A stretch of DNA of 64,000 nucleotides from contig NZ_BRZC01000004.1 of assembly GCF_030268005.1 (NCBI RefSeq), positions 1,126,885 through 1,190,884 of the forward strand. Direction: 5' to 3'. The translations under genes were made by a program, and so were the position numbers. How positions within the stretch are numbered: the first letter of the stretch is position 1; the number at the start of each line of letters is the position of its first letter. Under the pieces are notes generated by a model. The model did no database searches, was not told where the DNA came from, and saw nothing but the letters and a program-made list of their open reading frames with translations. This DNA is from Microbacterium arabinogalactanolyticum. GTDB taxonomy: Bacteria > Actinomycetota > Actinomycetes > Actinomycetales > Microbacteriaceae. Positions 28,443 to 37,181 of this stretch are shown one piece after another.

Positions 28443-31400
28443 TCAGCCCTCGACGGCCACCTTCGGCTTGGCCCAGGACCTGCCTCGGGTGTCCTTGAGG
28501 ATCGTGTACTCCACGTCGACGTGCGGCTCGATCGCGCTGTACTTGTCGTTCGGGGCGCCGATCACCAGCTGGAAGCCCAGGCCCCGCCAGGCGCCGATCG
28601 CGCGCTTGGTGAAATGCGCGTCGGCCTTGATGAGGGCCTCGTCCATGAACACCGGCGCATAGCGCGGGCGCTCAGCCCCGGCATCCCCCAGCTGGTAGCG
28701 CAGCGCGGCGCCGACGATGAACGCGACCAGCTCCTGCGACTCGCCACCGGACTTCTCGCCGATGTGGTCGTACAGGGCGACGTGCTCGCCCGTCGCCGCG
28801 ACGACGCGCTCCGCCGACACCCGCACGTGGTTGCGCACGTCGATCAGCTCGGCGAAGTCGGGCGCAGTGCGGCGCATGCGACCGATCAGCCTGCTCATGC
28901 GGCGGTACGCGTTCTCGCGCTCCTCGTCGGTGGAGGCCGCCTCGATCAGCCCGCGCACCTCGCGCAGGTCGCGGCGGAAGCGCTTGCGCGCTTCGGACTG
29001 GTTCTCCCGCGGCGAGATCTGCAGCCGATGATCGTCGTCGTAGAACGGCAGCTCGCGCATGATGCTGTTGATCGGCTCGATGCGCTCCCTGATCTCGCGC
29101 ACCGACCGGCTCAGCGTCGAGTCCAGGCTGGTCAGATCGTTGCCGGACAGACCGAGCAGGCTGTCGCGCCATTCGCTCTCCAGCTCGTGCAGCCCGCTGG
29201 TCTTCAGCGCCTCCAGGATGCCCTCGAATTCGGCGACCGACTCGTCGGGGTCGGGCAGCAGGTTGAGGTTCGGCCAGCGCTCCAGGAAGGATGCCATCAG
29301 CTGCCGCATCCGCTCTCGCTGCTCCTCGTACGCCTCGGATGCTGCGCGCCGATCGCCCGCGAGCCGCGCCGCGGCCGTCTTCAGCGCGACGTCGAGTCGC
29401 GCGAGGCGGTCGCTGGCGGCATCCTCGGACTCATCGGCGAGGATGAACCGGTCGTCGAGGAACGCGGTCTGGCCGGCATCCAGCTCCATGCCCTCCGCGG
29501 CATCGATCACGCGCTGGCAGTCGTCCACGTCGTCGGTCACATCGCCCCAGCGCTCGGCGACCTGGTCGCGCTGCGCGCTCAGCGAACCGATCTCGTCGCG
29601 CAGCACGGATGCCTTGAGCTTGAGCGTCTCGGCCTGCTCCTTCAGCTGCGCGATCTCGGGGTTCGCCCCGGTGACCTCAGCCTCGACGGATGCCCAGCGC
29701 TCCACCTCCTGGGCCAGGGCGTCGACGTCGATCTGCTCCCAGGTCACGTCCTGGATCTTCGCGAACGCGGTGAGCCGGTTCTCGATGGCATCCATCGCCT
29801 GCTCGGCCGCATCCGCGGCATCCGTCGCCGCGACGATCTGCGCATCGAGCTGCTCCAGCTGCCGCTCGAGGTCGTGCAGACGGCGTTCGTTCGAGAACCC
29901 GAGCACGTTGTCGCGGTCGTGACCGCCGTGCGCCCCGCGGTTGCCCTGGGACATCTGACCGGTGATGGTGAGAGCCATGCTGTGGGCGGAGAGCTGCGCG
30001 GAGGAGTCCACGCAGACGAAGCCGAAGCGCTCGTCGAGGCGCTGCTGCAGCCAGCCCGTGAACGGCGTCGGGCGGAAGTCGAGCCGTCCGGGAAGAGTGC
30101 GCCCGTCGGCGCCGGCCGACGTCGCGAGACCGGTGTTCACGCCCTCGTAGCGCAGCCGGATCGGCGTGCGCACCTGGTCGATCGCTGCCCGGAACGCGGA
30201 CACGTGCTCCGCGTCGATGAGCAGCGTCGTCGCGAATCCGCCGAGCGCCAGGTTGAACGCCTCGCGCCAGGGCTCGAACTCCGTGCGCACCTCGATCAGC
30301 TCGCCGACGAACGGCAGGTCTTCAGCATCGAGCCCGGCCGCGCGGGCCAGCAGCATCCGGGCCTCGTGCAGGGGCGAGGGAATGCTGCCGTGCACGGCAT
30401 CCGCCTTCTGCCGCTCGGCGTCGAGCTCGCCACGACGACGCATCAGCGAGCGCCGCGCGGTCTCGGCGTCGGCGAACGCCGCGCGGGCGGCGCGGCGGGA
30501 GGAGTTCTCGCCCTCGGCCTCGTGCGCGGATGCGAGCACCGCCGCGAACTCCTCGGCCGTCGTGGCCGACAGACCGAGCTCGTCGAGCACGGCATCCACC
30601 CTGGCCCGCTCGCGCTGCACCTCCGCCAGCCGACGTTCGACCGCCCGCAGCTCGCGCTGCGCGGTCTCGAGGCGATCGCCGCCGGACTGCCGCAGCACGT
30701 CGAGCAGTCCGTCTCGCTCCACCTCTGCCGCGTCGACGAGCGCCTTCTTCTCGCGGATGCCGGCGTCCAGCGCGCGCTTCCGATCTCCGAGCTCGCTCTC
30801 CACCTCGCGCAGCAGATCGAGCCGGCGCTGCGCGCGCCACAGCGCGGCGCGGGAGTCGGGGTCGGCGAAGTCGCCGATCTCATCGATCAGGCGGGTCTGC
30901 TCAGCGGCATCCGCGATCCGCTCCCGGATGCCGGCGATCGGCTCCAGCGCGTTCACCTGCTGCCGCGCGGTGATCATGCTGGTGCGGGTGCTCTCCAGCT
31001 CGTCGAAGTGCGCGACCACGGCATCCGCCGTCGCCATCGTCTCGGGCTCCTCGAGCACGAGACGCTTGTACAGGTCGTCGACGGTGGTGATCTGCTGGCC
31101 GGCCTGGATGCGGGCGAGCAGGCTCATCGCCTTCGCGCCGGATCCCGCCGCGCCGATGCCGAGCACGGCGTGCAGTCGGGCGGAGAACTCGCGGTCGGTG
31201 CCGAGCGTCTCCAGACCGAGCTCACGCAGGCTCGCGTCGCTGAGGCGCTGGGATGCCGCGGATTCGAGCCTGGCCAGGTCGAAGTCGCCGTCGATCGTGG
31301 CGCGCACGCGCACCGTGTCCTCGAGGATGCGGGCCCCTGCGGGGATGTACCAGGCGCGGATCGCCGTGAAGCGCGAGTCGTCGTGGTCGCGCCAGGTCAT

Positions 31401-31787
31401 CGCGATGGCGGTCCAGGTGTCCTCGCCGTCGCCGCGCAGCACGCGCAGCTTGGTACCCTCCTCGGTGCGGGACTCGTCGATCTTGCCGCGGCCGTAGGAC
31501 AGGATGTTGCGCTGCTCGTCACCGCGCGGACGGCCGGTGACGCCGCCGTTGGACGCACCGTTGAAGGGCGTGGTGTGCGGCATCATCAGGGCGATGTAGG
31601 CGTCCATCAGCGTGGACTTGCCGGAGCCGGAGCCTCCGCACAGCAGGGTGGCGTTCGGCGAGAACCGCACCCGGTGCGGGCCGCCGTCGTAGCCGCCCCA
31701 GTTCACGAGCTGCAGGTCCTCGGCGACCCACTGCTGGCCTCGGGACTCGGCGGGGATCAGGCCGAAGAGCGTGTCGAGCATGGTCAT
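28443..31787 (-). CDS. jetC: JetC/MksB-like SMC-type condensin ATPase
   Basis: This 1114-residue protein is the DNA-loop-extruding ATPase of Wadjet/MksBEF-type condensins, which recognise and compact or cleave plasmids. It has Walker [10 protein letters not shown] at residues 51-59, long Arg/Glu/Ala-rich coiled coils around a central hinge (about residues 440-640), the ABC signature [14 protein letters not shown] near 1011-1024 and Walker [15 protein letters not shown] near 1043-1056. Architecture and length fit JetC. Its ATG overlaps the jetB stop by four bases. Directly after its stop comes a hairpin and then unrelated genes, so the JetD nuclease gene expected next in type I Wadjet operons is absent here. 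Names from the Pseudomonas Mks systems would be MksB. Confidence 0.93.
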   Translation of the reverse strand: MTMLDTLFGLIPAESRGQQWVAEDLQLVNWGGYDGGPHRVRFSPNATLLCGGSGSGKSTLMDAYIALMMPHTTPFNGASNGGVTGRPRGDEQRNILSYGRGKIDESRTEEGTKLRVLRGDGEDTWTAIAMTWRDHDDSRFTAIRAWYIPAGARILEDTVRVRATIDGDFDLARLESAASQRLSDASLRELGLETLGTDREFSARLHAVLGIGAAGSGAKAMSLLARIQAGQQITTVDDLYKRLVLEEPETMATADAVVAHFDELESTRTSMITARQQVNALEPIAGIRERIADAAEQTRLIDEIGDFADPDSRAALWRAQRRLDLLREVESELGDRKRALDAGIREKKALVDAAEVERDGLLDVLRQSGGDRLETAQRELRAVERRLAEVQRERARVDAVLDELGLSATTAEEFAAVLASAHEAEGENSSRRAARAAFADAETARRSLMRRRGELDAERQKADAVHGSIPSPLHEARMLLARAAGLDAEDLPFVGELIEVRTEFEPWREAFNLALGGFATTLLIDAEHVSAFRAAIDQVRTPIRLRYEGVNTGLATSAGADGRTLPGRLDFRPTPFTGWLQQRLDERFGFVCVDSSAQLSAHSMALTITGQMSQGNRGAHGGHDRDNVLGFSNERRLHDLERQLEQLDAQIVAATDAADAAEQAMDAIENRLTAFAKIQDVTWEQIDVDALAQEVERWASVEAEVTGANPEIAQLKEQAETLKLKASVLRDEIGSLSAQRDQVAERWGDVTDDVDDCQRVIDAAEGMELDAGQTAFLDDRFILADESEDAASDRLARLDVALKTAAARLAGDRRAASEAYEEQRERMRQLMASFLERWPNLNLLPDPDESVAEFEGILEALKTSGLHELESEWRDSLLGLSGNDLTSLDSTLSRSVREIRERIEPINSIMRELPFYDDDHRLQISPRENQSEARKRFRRDLREVRGLIEAASTDEERENAYRRMSRLIGRMRRTAPDFAELIDVRNHVRVSAERVVAATGEHVALYDHIGEKSGGESQELVAFIVGAALRYQLGDAGAERPRYAPVFMDEALIKADAHFTKRAIGAWRGLGFQLVIGAPNDKYSAIEPHVDVEYTILKDTRGRSWAKPKVAVEG

Positions 31788-32614
31788 CCGGCGTTCTCCC
31801 TCTTCTGCTCCTGCTGCTGGCGGCGCAGCCAGGCGCGCAGCTCGGCGAGCTTCTCGGCACTGAGCACCACCTCGACCAGCGCGCTGATGCGGTAGCGTCC
31901 GGTGGTCTCCTCGTCGATCACGCCTTCGCGGTCGAGCCTGTCCAGAGCCGCGCGGATGGCCTTCTGCTGACGCGCGGGGCTTCCATCGGCATCCGTCAGG
32001 TAGCTGAGCACGGTCTGCTCGACGTCCTCGATGTCGATGCGTGGGGCGGACTCCCCCGCCGCCGACTCCCGCTGGAACACCGTGCGAAGGTGCACGAGCA
32101 CCAGCGTCTCGGTGCGGTTGTACGGGGCGTCCTTCAGCAGGATCGGCACCTCGAACTCGTCGGAGCGCACCTGCTGCTTGTACGCCAGGCCTCGGCCGAG
32201 GTCGACGACCAGCCGCAGGTACAGGTCGTGCATGCGCGACTCGATGATCTGCTGGTGCTCCAGCAGCAGCTTCCACTCCGCGCGGTTGCCCTCGGCGCTG
32301 AGGAAGCGGCGCTGCAGCACGTGCACGAGCACGCGGCGGATCTCGGCGTCGAGCGTGCCGCGGTCGCCGGGGAACAGCTCGTCGAGGTCGTCCTCCATGG
32401 CGACGGGCGCGATGAACGGGTCGTCGGGGAGGTCGGCGCCTTCGTCTTCGGCGCTGCCGGGGTCGGCGCTGTCAGCGCGGGAGGTAATCGTCGGTTCCGA
32501 GGCCTCGGAACCGACGATCTCCTCCTCGGCTCCGGTCTCGCGGGTGAAGGCGGCGGGTGCGGCTGCATCCGCACCGGCATCGATGCGACCCGGGTCGGTC
32601 GTCGTCTCAGGCAT
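31784..32614 (-). CDS. jetB: JetB/MksE-like accessory subunit (DUF4194)
   Basis: This 276-residue protein is the winged-helix (KITE-type) partner that joins kleisin and ATPase in JetABC condensins. The DUF4194 core runs from about residue 75: [55 protein letters not shown] and a C-terminal [21 protein letters not shown] helix-turn segment. The first 70 residues are acidic, low-complexity and unusual for the family. Part of this extension is encoded by a perfect 32-bp palindrome at 32487-32518, which gives [10 protein letters not shown]. The ATG overlaps the jetA end by eight bases and the stop overlaps jetC by four, so the three genes are tightly coupled. Confidence 0.9.
   Translation of the reverse strand: MPETTTDPGRIDAGADAAAPAAFTRETGAEEEIVGSEASEPTITSRADSADPGSAEDEGADLPDDPFIAPVAMEDDLDELFPGDRGTLDAEIRRVLVHVLQRRFLSAEGNRAEWKLLLEHQQIIESRMHDLYLRLVVDLGRGLAYKQQVRSDEFEVPILLKDAPYNRTETLVLVHLRTVFQRESAAGESAPRIDIEDVEQTVLSYLTDADGSPARQQKAIRAALDRLDREGVIDEETTGRYRISALVEVVLSAEKLAELRAWLRRQQQEQKRENAG
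32487..32518. repeat. Perfect 32-bp palindrome inside jetB
   Basis: ATCGTCGGTTCCGAGG (32487-32502) is followed with no spacer by its exact reverse complement CCTCGGAACCGACGAT (32503-32518). It lies in the N-terminal low-complexity part of jetB. The flanking bases (A at 32486, C at 32519) do not pair, so the element is exactly 32 bp. It could be an inserted palindromic unit, an operator or a cruciform-forming site. Confidence 0.9.
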
Positions 32615-34097
32615 CCTGATCCTCCTTGGTCGCGTCGGGCACGGTGGCCGCAGAGCGGGCCGTCACCGCCCCGAACGCGAATCGTCGCGTGGTGCCGTCC
32701 GGACGCAGGGTGTCGGCGGTGGAGATCTCGTCGTGCTCGGTCATTCCGTTGCGGTGCGCGATCTCCAGCAGGCCGACCAGGTCGACGGGCCGGCGGGTGT
32801 CGTCGGGGGCGTGGGCGAACGCCTCTCCGAGGTCGAACTCTGCGCCGAGCCCGGCGACGAACGCCTCCAGCTCGGCGTAGTGCGGGCCGCCCCACGAGCG
32901 GGAATCGGCCTCGAGGTACTCCACGTCGTCGGCATCCGTGAGCGGTGCGGGTGCGCCCGGAGGACGGACGTCGCCGACGGTCTGCCGCAGCCGGCCGAGG
33001 TCGATCAGCGGGAGGCTGCGGACGGGGTCGACGGATGCCGATGACGGCGCGTCCTTGGACCATTCGTGCAGTCCGGCGATCACGTCGCGCAGCAGTTCGT
33101 CGATCTGCCGGTCGCGCAGCGGGTCGTGGGTCTTCACCTGGCCGGTGATGACGTGGGATGCCCGCCGCTGCGCCGCCAGCACCTCTTCGACGCCGAGTTC
33201 CACCCGGCGTCCGATCGCGTCGAACTCGATGCGCTGCGCCGGGTCGAGGAAGCGGGCAAAGGGCTGCGCGAGCAGGCCGTGCAACTGCTCGGTGAGGGCG
33301 TCGATGCGGTCGGCGTCGCCGATCAGCCGCAGGGCGCCGGCGAAGGCACGGCCCTCCGGCGTGGACTGCATGACGTCCTTGGCGCGCTGCAGGTACTCGC
33401 GCAGCACGTCGCCGGTCGGCCGGTCGTCTCGGCGCAGGTGGGAGACGACATCGCGCTGCATCTGCTTGAGCGACTCCGCGACGCGCGTGAAGTCGGCCGG
33501 CAGCTCGCGGGCGAGGTGCAGCACGTTCTCGGCCTCTTCGTACAGCTCCTCGTCGTCGAGGGGCACCGCGCCGTTCGCCTGGATGTTGAGGATCTCGGCG
33601 TCCAGGGCGTCCCGCTCGGCGGTGAGCCGGGCGATGCGCTTGACCGGATCGGCCTCGGCGTCGTCCGAGAGCCGCTCGACGGCCTCGAGCAGCGTGCGCA
33701 CCCGTGAGTTGGAGACGCGGGTGCGTCCGCCGCCGGTGCGCCCGGTGATCTCCAGTGCCTCGACGGCGTGCGCGGAGAGCCGGTAGACCTCCACGTCGTC
33801 GTCGATCTGCTGCACCAGCCAGCCCTGCTTGGCCCAGGTGCGACACACCTCGCGGCCGGTGCCGGCCGGGATGCGGCGGTCGTCATCGTCGTAGCCGGCG
33901 GCCCGCAACTCGTCCAGAGCCTCGGCGACCTCGGCATGGGCATCCGCGATCGGGACGGAAGGCCGGTCGGCGGAGAAGAGCATCGACAGCGCGGCGATCA
34001 CGAAGGGCGCCTGACGCCCGTGCAGCAGCCCCAGGGTCGGCGTTCTGAACGCTGCCAGAGAGCGGGAATATGCCGCCTCGGCGCGCGTACCAGTCAT
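32607..34097 (-). CDS. jetA: JetA/MksF-like kleisin subunit (DUF3375)
   Basis: This protein of 496 residues matches DUF3375, the kleisin of JetABC/MksBEF condensins that bridges the ATPase heads. It has the N-terminal [20 protein letters not shown] and [11 protein letters not shown], helical central parts with [38 protein letters not shown] and [14 protein letters not shown], and a C-terminal [20 protein letters not shown] region. The ATG at 34097 is preferred over the GTG six bases upstream because a -10 box TAAACT (plus 34105-34110) is seven bases away, which would make the message leaderless. It is the first gene of jetABC, downstream of a TetR-linked operon with no clear terminator between. 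Confidence 0.92.
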   Translation of the reverse strand: MTGTRAEAAYSRSLAAFRTPTLGLLHGRQAPFVIAALSMLFSADRPSVPIADAHAEVAEALDELRAAGYDDDDRRIPAGTGREVCRTWAKQGWLVQQIDDDVEVYRLSAHAVEALEITGRTGGGRTRVSNSRVRTLLEAVERLSDDAEADPVKRIARLTAERDALDAEILNIQANGAVPLDDEELYEEAENVLHLARELPADFTRVAESLKQMQRDVVSHLRRDDRPTGDVLREYLQRAKDVMQSTPEGRAFAGALRLIGDADRIDALTEQLHGLLAQPFARFLDPAQRIEFDAIGRRVELGVEEVLAAQRRASHVITGQVKTHDPLRDRQIDELLRDVIAGLHEWSKDAPSSASVDPVRSLPLIDLGRLRQTVGDVRPPGAPAPLTDADDVEYLEADSRSWGGPHYAELEAFVAGLGAEFDLGEAFAHAPDDTRRPVDLVGLLEIAHRNGMTEHDEISTADTLRPDGTTRRFAFGAVTARSAATVPDATKEDQDA

Positions 34098-34104
34098 CCT
34101 CACG

Positions 34105-34110
34105 AGTTTA
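34105..34110 (-). promoter_or_regulatory. Putative -10 box of the jetABC operon
   Basis: TAAACT on the minus strand lies seven bases before the jetA ATG. The -35 region is not convincing. If used, the operon starts with a leaderless message, independent of the epimerase gene that ends 38 bases upstream. Confidence 0.45.
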
Positions 34111-34147
34111 TCGGCCCCGGTGAGCGACGCCGTTCACGGCCGTCCGC

Positions 34148-34993
34148 TCACGGGTGACGCGGGCGGGGATCCTTCAGCAGGTGCGCGTAGCCGGCACGGT
34201 GATCGGGGAACGCGAACCGGAATCCGGATGCCCGCAGCAGGGCGTTCGAGCAGCGCCGAGCTCCCCCGCGCGTGCGCTCCACCTCGCCGGCGGGCGGCTC
34301 GGGCATGCCGAGGCGGTCGGCGATGAACCTCAGCACATCGCCGAGCTCGGCGGGGGCGTCGTCGACGCCGAGGTACAGCTGCTCGGGCCTCTGCGGGCGG
34401 GTGAGCAGGTGCAGCACGGCGGCCGCCGCATCGTCGCGGTGGATGCGATTGGTCACGGCCGGGGTCCGCGGGATCACGGCTCGCCCCTCGCGCACCTGAT
34501 CGATCAGCCGCGTGCGGCCGGGACCGTAGATGCCGCCGAGGCGCAGCATCACGGCATCCGTCTCGCTCCCCGTGAAGAAGTCCAGGAAGCGGCGCTCGGC
34601 CTCGAGCAGCACGGCGGCGCGTCCCTCGGGCGCCGCGATCGGCGTGGTCTCGTCGACGTCGCCGGAGGTGGAGCCGTAGACGGCGGTGGATGAGACGAGC
34701 AGCGCACGCCGGGGCGCGGCGCCGGCAGCATCCATCGACTGCAGCACGTGCTGCAGCCCGGTCAGGTAGGTGTCCTCATAGCCGTCGTCTCGGCCGGGCG
34801 CGGCGGCGATCACCAGAAGGTCGGCCCCTGGCCATTCGCAGCCCGCCACGATGTCGACGGCGGCGAACTCGATGCCCGGCTGCGGGCCGGCAGGCGGGTT
34901 GCGGCGCCAGCCGATCACCTGCTCCCCCGCCGCGTGCAACCGGAGCCCGACCTCGGTGCCGAGGTCACCGCAACCGAAGATGAGGGCAGTCAT
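34148..34993 (-). CDS. NAD-dependent epimerase/SDR family protein
   Basis: This 281-residue atypical extended SDR begins TALIFGCGDLGTEVGLRL with a GxGxxG-like CGDLG loop, then LLVSSTAVYGSTSGDVDE (Ser/Tyr region), MLRLGGIYGPGR and NRIHRDDAAAAVLHL. It lacks the canonical YxxxK, as many YeeZ-like proteins do, so it may bind NAD(P) without classical SDR catalysis. Its ATG overlaps the SnoaL-like gene stop by four bases. Product and substrate are unknown. Confidence 0.82.
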   Translation of the reverse strand: MTALIFGCGDLGTEVGLRLHAAGEQVIGWRRNPPAGPQPGIEFAAVDIVAGCEWPGADLLVIAAAPGRDDGYEDTYLTGLQHVLQSMDAAGAAPRRALLVSSTAVYGSTSGDVDETTPIAAPEGRAAVLLEAERRFLDFFTGSETDAVMLRLGGIYGPGRTRLIDQVREGRAVIPRTPAVTNRIHRDDAAAAVLHLLTRPQRPEQLYLGVDDAPAELGDVLRFIADRLGMPEPPAGEVERTRGGARRCSNALLRASGFRFAFPDHRAGYAHLLKDPRPRHP

Positions 34994-35316
34994 CCGCTGA
35001 TGATCAGGCTCGAGATGAGCCCGTCGCGCAACTCGAACACCATCGGACCGGTCCCGTTGTATCCGTTCCCCGAGACGGTCAGCGTGACGACGAACGCGCC
35101 GGTCGCCTCGCCCGGCTCGGCCGAGACGAGCTCGAAGTGCGACTGCTTGCCGATGTTGTCCGTGCGGTCCCAGGAGCGCACGCCGTCTCGACCGTGGAAC
35201 TCGCGACCCCAGTCATTGAGGTAGGCGTCCGTGGTGAACGCGGCGACGAACGCGTCGGTGTCGCCGTTGTTCGTCGCGTCGATGAAGGCCTGGATGGCGG
35301 AGGGAAGGGTGGTCAT
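34990..35316 (-). CDS. SnoaL-like (NTF2-fold) protein
   Basis: This 108-residue protein has the NTF2-like pattern AIQAFIDATNNGDTDAFVAAF, AYLNDWGREFHGRDGVRSW and a series of C-terminal strands ending FELRDGLISSLIISG. Such small proteins form a cone-shaped pocket and act as isomerases, hydrolases or binding proteins; here the role is open. GAGGAG precedes the ATG. It lies 43 bases after the SDR gene and overlaps the epimerase gene by four bases, as part of the TetR-led operon. Confidence 0.82.
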   Translation of the reverse strand: MTTLPSAIQAFIDATNNGDTDAFVAAFTTDAYLNDWGREFHGRDGVRSWDRTDNIGKQSHFELVSAEPGEATGAFVVTLTVSGNGYNGTGPMVFELRDGLISSLIISG

Positions 35317-35359
35317 GAGATGCTCCTCGGTCGGCTGACGGTGACGCTGATGACGGTCT

Positions 35360-36103
35360 TCACGCCAGACCGCCGTTCGTGAAGATGACCTGGCCGTTCA
35401 CCCATCGCGCAGGACCGGCGAGGAAGGCGACCGTCTCGGCGATGTCATCCGGCTGGCCGAGGCGCTCGAGGGGCACGGCCTTCGCGAGACCCTGCACGGC
35501 CTCATCGCTCTTGCCCTCGAGGAACAGCGGCGTGGCAGTCGGGCCGGGTGCGACGGCGTTCACCGTGATGTCACGGCCGCGCAGCTCACGCGCCAGGATC
35601 AGCGAGAGGCTCTCCACCGCCGCCTTGGTGGCGACATAGGGGCCATAGGCCGGGAACTGCGTGCGGGTGACACTGGTGGAGAAGTTGATGATCGCGCCGC
35701 CGGCGCGCACTGTCCTGGCTGCCAGCTGCGAGACGACGAACGTGCCGCGCAGGTTGGTGCGCACGATGCGGTCGAAGTCGTCGAGCGAGTAGTCCGCCAC
35801 AGGGCCCAGGATCATGACGCCTGCGGTGTTCACGACGACGTCGACGCCTCCGAAGGCCTGCGCGACGGCCGCGAAGGCGGTCTGCATGTCCTGCTCGTCG
35901 GCGACGTCGCCGCCGACGGCGATGGCCTGTCCGCCGTTTGCGGCGATCTCGGCGACGACGGACTCGGCCTTGGCCTTGTTGCCCGCGTAGTGCACGGCGA
36001 CGGCGAACCCGTCGGCCGCCAGGCGCGAGGCGACGGCCTTGCCGATGCCGCCGGAGCCGCCCGTCACGAGGGCGACACGGGAGGTCTGGGTGGTGGTGCT
36101 CAT
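35360..36103 (-). CDS. Short-chain dehydrogenase/reductase
   Basis: This 247-residue classical SDR has the cofactor motif TGGSGGIGKAVA, NTAGVMILGP (NNAG position), the active-site residues in NFSTSVTRTQFPAYGPYVATK (split Ser, Tyr and Lys) and VNAVAPGPTATPLF. It probably reduces or oxidises a small carbonyl or alcohol with NADP(H). The ATG at 36103 follows AAGGAGAAGC; the longer upstream frame is not protein-like. It lies 25 bases after the TetR gene. Confidence 0.92.
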   Translation of the reverse strand: MSTTTQTSRVALVTGGSGGIGKAVASRLAADGFAVAVHYAGNKAKAESVVAEIAANGGQAIAVGGDVADEQDMQTAFAAVAQAFGGVDVVVNTAGVMILGPVADYSLDDFDRIVRTNLRGTFVVSQLAARTVRAGGAIINFSTSVTRTQFPAYGPYVATKAAVESLSLILARELRGRDITVNAVAPGPTATPLFLEGKSDEAVQGLAKAVPLERLGQPDDIAETVAFLAGPARWVNGQVIFTNGGLA

Positions 36104-36128
36104 GATGCTTCTCCTTGTGTGTCTGTGC

Positions 36129-36791
36129 TCAGGCGAGTCGCTGCAGCCATTCGGCGAGCAGGCTGCGCTCTGCAGGTGTGAACGTCTCGGCTGAGCCGAG
36201 GTGGGCGGCGAGCGTGGTGGCCGCTGCTGCGAGAGGGTGGCCGGGTGCGGCATCGGTGATGAGGGCGCCGAACACGGCATCCCGCGTGGCGACGGACGCC
36301 GTGGCCTCCGGGTAGCTCTCGGGGCGCAGGATGAGGCCGAGTGCGACGCCGCTGTTCGCCGCCATCACGATGCGGGCGGCTTCGGCGGGCGCGACACGCA
36401 GCCGTCCGGCCTCGGCGAGTCGGTTCAGGATGCCCTGGAGAAGCCCCATCGCCTCGGCGAACGCCGCAGGGCGGGTGGCCAGCGACGACGCGAAGACGAG
36501 GCGATAGGCATGCGGATGCCGCAGCGCGAACGCCGTGTGGTTGTCCCAGCCGGTCCGCAGATCGTCGAGCGGGTCGGACGAGGGCTCGGCCGCCCGCTTC
36601 ATCTCGAGATACTCACCCCACACCCGGTCGGCGACGGCGGCGAGCAGGCCGTCCTTGTCGCCGAAGAGCCGGTAGAGCACGGGCTGGGTGACCCCGGCCG
36701 CCTCGCACACCGCGCGTGTGGAGATCTCGCCTGAAACCGATTGGGCGAGCAGCTCGGCGGCCTTCGCGAGTATCACTGTTCTCGTCGTCAC
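36129..36791 (-). CDS. TetR-family transcriptional regulator
   Basis: This 220-residue repressor has the N-terminal TetR helix-turn-helix (ILAKAAELLAQS, EISTRAVCEAAGVTQPVLYR, LFGDKDGLLAAVADRV) and a TetR_C-like ligand domain. The start is GTG at 36791. Just upstream are two near-identical palindromes, GTATCAATGATAC and GTATCAGTGATAC; the -10-like TATCAT lies within the first and only six bases before the start. This fits autorepression and control of the co-transcribed SDR, SnoaL-like and epimerase genes. The ligand is unknown. Confidence 0.93.
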   Translation of the reverse strand: MTTRTVILAKAAELLAQSVSGEISTRAVCEAAGVTQPVLYRLFGDKDGLLAAVADRVWGEYLEMKRAAEPSSDPLDDLRTGWDNHTAFALRHPHAYRLVFASSLATRPAAFAEAMGLLQGILNRLAEAGRLRVAPAEAARIVMAANSGVALGLILRPESYPEATASVATRDAVFGALITDAAPGHPLAAAATTLAAHLGSAETFTPAERSLLAEWLQRLA

Positions 36792-36827
36792 GTATCAATG
36801 ATACATCCAAATTGGTATCAGTGATAC
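36792..36827. promoter_or_regulatory. Tandem TetR operators
   Basis: GTATCAATGATAC (36792-36804) and GTATCAGTGATAC (36815-36827) share the pattern GTATCA-N-TGATAC and lie 23 bases apart centre to centre. They cover the presumed -10 and start of the TetR gene. A lone half-site TGATAC is seen at 36849-36854. Confidence 0.75.
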
Positions 36828-36857
36828 GGAAGCCCAGAAGAACGCTCGTGATACGAC

Positions 36858-36884
36858 AAAACCCCCGGCTTCACCGGGGGTTTT
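36858..36884 (-). terminator. Rho-independent terminator after tRNA-Met
   Basis: AAAACCCCCGG (36858-36868) and CCGGGGGTTTT (36874-36884) form an 11-bp perfect stem with a five-base loop. T-runs lie on both strands, so it can stop transcription from the tRNAs and perhaps also from the opposite side. Confidence 0.88.
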
Positions 36885-36890
36885 CATCTG

Positions 36891-36964
36891 TAGCAGGAGC
36901 GGGGCTTGAACCCGCGACCTCACGATTATGAGTCGTGCGCTCTCACCAACTGAGCTACCCTGCC
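36891..36964 (-). tRNA. tRNA-Met(CAT), elongator
   Basis: The minus-strand cloverleaf has the acceptor GGCAGGG with TCCTGCT, a D arm TAGCTCAGTTGG, anticodon stem CACGA/TCGTG around CTCATAA (anticodon CAT) and a T arm GCGGG-TTCAAGC-CCCGC. The first pair is G-U rather than the unpaired initiator end, so this is elongator tRNA-Met. CCA is not encoded. It lies 33 bases after tRNA-Thr. Confidence 0.95.
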
Positions 36965-36997
36965 GCAGCGCATCCGCTTCGAAAATCGAATGCTGCG

Positions 36998-37069
36998 AGC
37001 CCCGAGTCAGGATTGAACTGACGACCCCTTCCTTACCATGGAAGTGCTCTGCCACTGAGCTATCGGGGC
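36998..37069 (-). tRNA. tRNA-Thr(GGT)
   Basis: The minus-strand cloverleaf has acceptor GCCCCGA with TCGGGGC, D arm TAGCTCAGTGGC, anticodon stem CTTCC/GGAAG around ATGGTAA (anticodon GGT) and T arm with GTTCAAT. CCA is not encoded. It precedes tRNA-Met, an order common in actinobacteria. Confidence 0.95.
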
Positions 37070-37181
37070 GTGCTGTCCTCTTCAGGACAACCAGATGAGC
37101 TTATCATCCGCGACGGCCAGCCACGAAATCGTGACGGCAGTTCGCGTCGGCCGGGCGTGCCTGCGCGGCAGACGCGAGCCG

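Noticed and set aside
23907..31895. Long plus-strand frames opposite cstA, the aminotransferase gene and jetC
   Set aside because: Same shadow effect; the real proteins on the minus strand have complete domains, signals and ribosome-binding sites.
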